Assembly (NCBI RefSeq): GCF_002117125.1
Contig: NZ_CP019344.1
Coordinates: 372,001 to 436,000, forward strand
Reading direction: 5' to 3'
Length of the DNA: 64,000 nt
Source: Nonlabens spongiae
GTDB lineage: Bacteria; Bacteroidota; Bacteroidia; Flavobacteriales; Flavobacteriaceae
Part shown: positions 62,599 to 64,000 of the stretch, one piece after another
Layout: the number at the start of each line of letters is the position of its first letter
Numbering within the stretch: position 1 is the stretch's first letter
Translations under genes and position numbers: made by a program
The notes under the pieces: model-generated
What the model was told of the DNA's origin: nothing
The model's input: only the letters and a program-made list of their open reading frames with translations
Database searches by the model: none

Positions 62599-63846
62599 AT
62601 GAACTTAAAATTAACCCTTTTCATAGGCGCTTTATTAGTAGCGCTGGCTGGATTCTCGCAAGGCTCCATGGAGTATACTGATGGGATGAAAGTGAAACTT
62701 AATGACGCTGGAACTAAATATTTCCGAATAATTTCCTGGGCACAATTCTGGACGCAGTACAGCGATCTTGAAACGGTCAATGCTGCGGGCAATGAAGAGA
62801 GTCAGTTCGATTTTTCCATAAGGCGCGCACGTGTTTTGATGTATGCGCAGGTAACTGACAAGTTTTTGATTCTTACTCATTTTGGTCTCAATAGTCAAAA
62901 TGCACAAAACATGTCTCCCACTGGATTGGGGGCAAACTCACAACTTTTCTTCCATGATGTATGGGGACAGTGGTCTCTTACAAAGGATCATGCCGTAGGA
63001 GGTGGTTTGCATTACTGGAACGGTATATCTAGATTGAACAATCAGAGCACCCTTAACATGCTTACCCTAGATAATAACCGCCAGAGCTGGGCGAGTATAG
63101 GTCTCAGCGATCAATTTGCTAGACACATGGGGGTTTACTTTAAAGGTAAATTTAATAGGTTTCAATACCGTTTATCAATCAATGAGTCGATAGAGAATAG
63201 TCTGGATGTAACCTTGGATAATGCACCAGGAGTTGATCAAGCCGTTTATCGTGGTCGCGAGTTTTTGGGAGGAAAAGAGTCTGGGAAAAATTTTGCAGGT
63301 TATTTTGATTACCATTTCTTGGATCAAGAAAGTAATTTTTTACCCTATAAAGTTGGGTCTTATTTAGGAGGTAAAAAGGTCTTTAATGTAGGTGCGGGAT
63401 TCTTCTATCATCCTAATGGAAGTATTGCCCTGGACAATTCTGGAGGTATAAGAGCAGAGGATGTTTCTGTTTTTGCTGTTGATGCATTTTATGACGCTCC
63501 CATAGGTGATCAAGGCGCGGCAATTACCGCTTACGCGACCTTTCAATCAAATGACTATGGTACTAATTATGCCTTAGGCTCGACATATACTACTGGTAGC
63601 ATGTTCTACTCCCACATAGGATATCTCTTGCCTAGTGAAAACGCAAATCTCAAATTTCAACCCTATGCTTCCTTTAATACCCGCAGTATTGATGCAATTG
63701 ATGATAATGCTTCAAGGTTAGGAATAGGAGGAAATCTGTATCTAAGCGGTCACCATTCAAAAATTTCTCTCGAATATTCCCGCGACCAGGTAGGCGATCT
63801 CGATGCGATCAACACTTTCACACTTCAAGCAATGATCTACCTCTAA
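62599..63846 (+). CDS. Outer-membrane porin-like beta-barrel protein
   Basis: The 415 residues have a signal peptide (MNLKLTLFIGALLVALAGFS) and repeated amphipathic strands ending in aromatic residues (FDFSIRRARVLMYAQVTDKF, GVYFKGKFNRFQYRLSI, FQPYASFNTRS), with an aromatic-hydrophobic end LQAMIYL. This is the DcaP/phosphate-selective porin type. It is followed after 15 bases by the DUF4212 symporter gene, so it probably passes the same substrate (such as a carboxylate) over the outer membrane. Confidence 0.85.
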   Translation: MNLKLTLFIGALLVALAGFSQGSMEYTDGMKVKLNDAGTKYFRIISWAQFWTQYSDLETVNAAGNEESQFDFSIRRARVLMYAQVTDKFLILTHFGLNSQNAQNMSPTGLGANSQLFFHDVWGQWSLTKDHAVGGGLHYWNGISRLNNQSTLNMLTLDNNRQSWASIGLSDQFARHMGVYFKGKFNRFQYRLSINESIENSLDVTLDNAPGVDQAVYRGREFLGGKESGKNFAGYFDYHFLDQESNFLPYKVGSYLGGKKVFNVGAGFFYHPNGSIALDNSGGIRAEDVSVFAVDAFYDAPIGDQGAAITAYATFQSNDYGTNYALGSTYTTGSMFYSHIGYLLPSENANLKFQPYASFNTRSIDAIDDNASRLGIGGNLYLSGHHSKISLEYSRDQVGDLDAINTFTLQAMIYL

Positions 63847-63861
63847 TCTAAAATTAAAATT

Positions 63862-64000
63862 ATGTCACAAAAAAACAAAAACGCTTCCGCATACTGGAAG
63901 GAAAACATTAAATACCTGGCACTGCTCCTAGTGATATGGTTTGCAGTTTCTTATGGCGCTGGAATTTTGTTTAAAGATGCGCTTAACAATTTTACGTTAG
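63862..64000 (+). CDS. DUF4212 symporter small subunit, partial
   Basis: Begins MSQKNKNASAYWKENIKYLA and continues LLLVIWFAVSYGAGILFKDA to the window edge. The YW...N...L...VIWF(A/L)VS(Y/F)GAGIL pattern is the start of DUF4212, the small subunit of sodium/solute symporters. The large subunit gene should follow outside the window. Confidence 0.88.
   Translation, partial: MSQKNKNASAYWKENIKYLALLLVIWFAVSYGAGILFKDALNNFTL

Noticed and set aside
1..64000. CRISPR array
   Set aside because: No set of regularly spaced direct repeats was found; the repeated 16-mer is widely and irregularly spaced and palindromic.
1..64000. tRNA or rRNA genes
   Set aside because: No T-loop GTTCRANNC pattern in a plausible cloverleaf and no rRNA core sequence was seen in the gaps between genes; matches such as GGTTCGAAC near 46258 are inside comM.

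Overview
The window is a chromosomal segment of a marine-type Flavobacteriia (Bacteroidota). The evidence is the short Bacteroidota-type primary sigma factor, the gliding lipoprotein GldI, a type IX secretion C-terminal tail on a subtilase, bacillithiol synthesis (BshB1), very many SGC/SSC/TSC lipoboxes, CCC-motif and 2TM-domain proteins, DUF4331 proteins, and the lack of Shine-Dalgarno sequences. The closest genus cannot be fixed from sequence alone; the dense CGCTTTCGCGAAAGCG palindrome suggests a Nonlabens/Dokdonia-like genome (inference from memory).

Layout. 1-1384: an unrecognised protein and an M23 peptidase. 1562-2377: DUF4349 lipoprotein. 2626-3735: an island of decayed membrane-protein genes. 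3872-9227: rpoD, a PhoD-like phosphatase and priA. 9388-11259: a membrane gene broken by one amber codon and a macrodomain-like protein. 11475-16476: NAD(P)HX repair enzyme overlapping hutH, a membrane protein, then fluC with an SRPBCC/GyrI-like protein. 16698-24610: M28 peptidase, then two minus-strand operons (nrnA-gldI-PPIase; phosphohexomutase-ABC exporter). 24817-27512: a LytS/LytR-type two-component operon with 2TM proteins. 27631-30335: two DUF4331 proteins and a TPR lipoprotein. 30447-36393: trmL, a hypothetical gene, kdsD-tatC-carboxymuconolactone decarboxylase family operon, and divergent recQ. 36530-41971: lipoprotein, PagL-like deacylase, fasciclin lipoprotein, mnmA and a secreted subtilase. 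42175-48375: parC, a Cys-rich lipoprotein, comM and an NAD(P)-binding protein. 48565-54393: small membrane protein, nucleoid-associated protein, pRiA4b ORF-3-like protein, a type II restriction-modification pair, a lipoprotein and an XRE regulator. 54739-60927: M14 peptidase, AsnC regulator, a DinB pseudogene, DJ-1/PfpI protein, bshB1 with a trans-sulfuration enzyme, and rocD. 60998-64000: two CCC-motif proteins, a zinc-ribbon/HTH protein, an outer-membrane porin-like protein and the start of a DUF4212 symporter subunit.

Most genes are ordinary housekeeping functions. The unusual layer is in the DNA between and within them. A perfect 16-bp palindrome occurs 14 times, ten of them inside genes in all three codon phases. 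Two genes (parC and the NAD(P)-binding gene) each have a second, slightly diverged copy of their own 3' end about 0.8-1.1 kb downstream, beyond a minus-strand cargo gene. An array of TTTAC-N4-GTAAA sites lies over the divergent promoters of an XRE regulator and a peptidase. Several genes are freshly broken by single changes. No tRNA, rRNA, CRISPR array, complete insertion sequence or prophage was seen.
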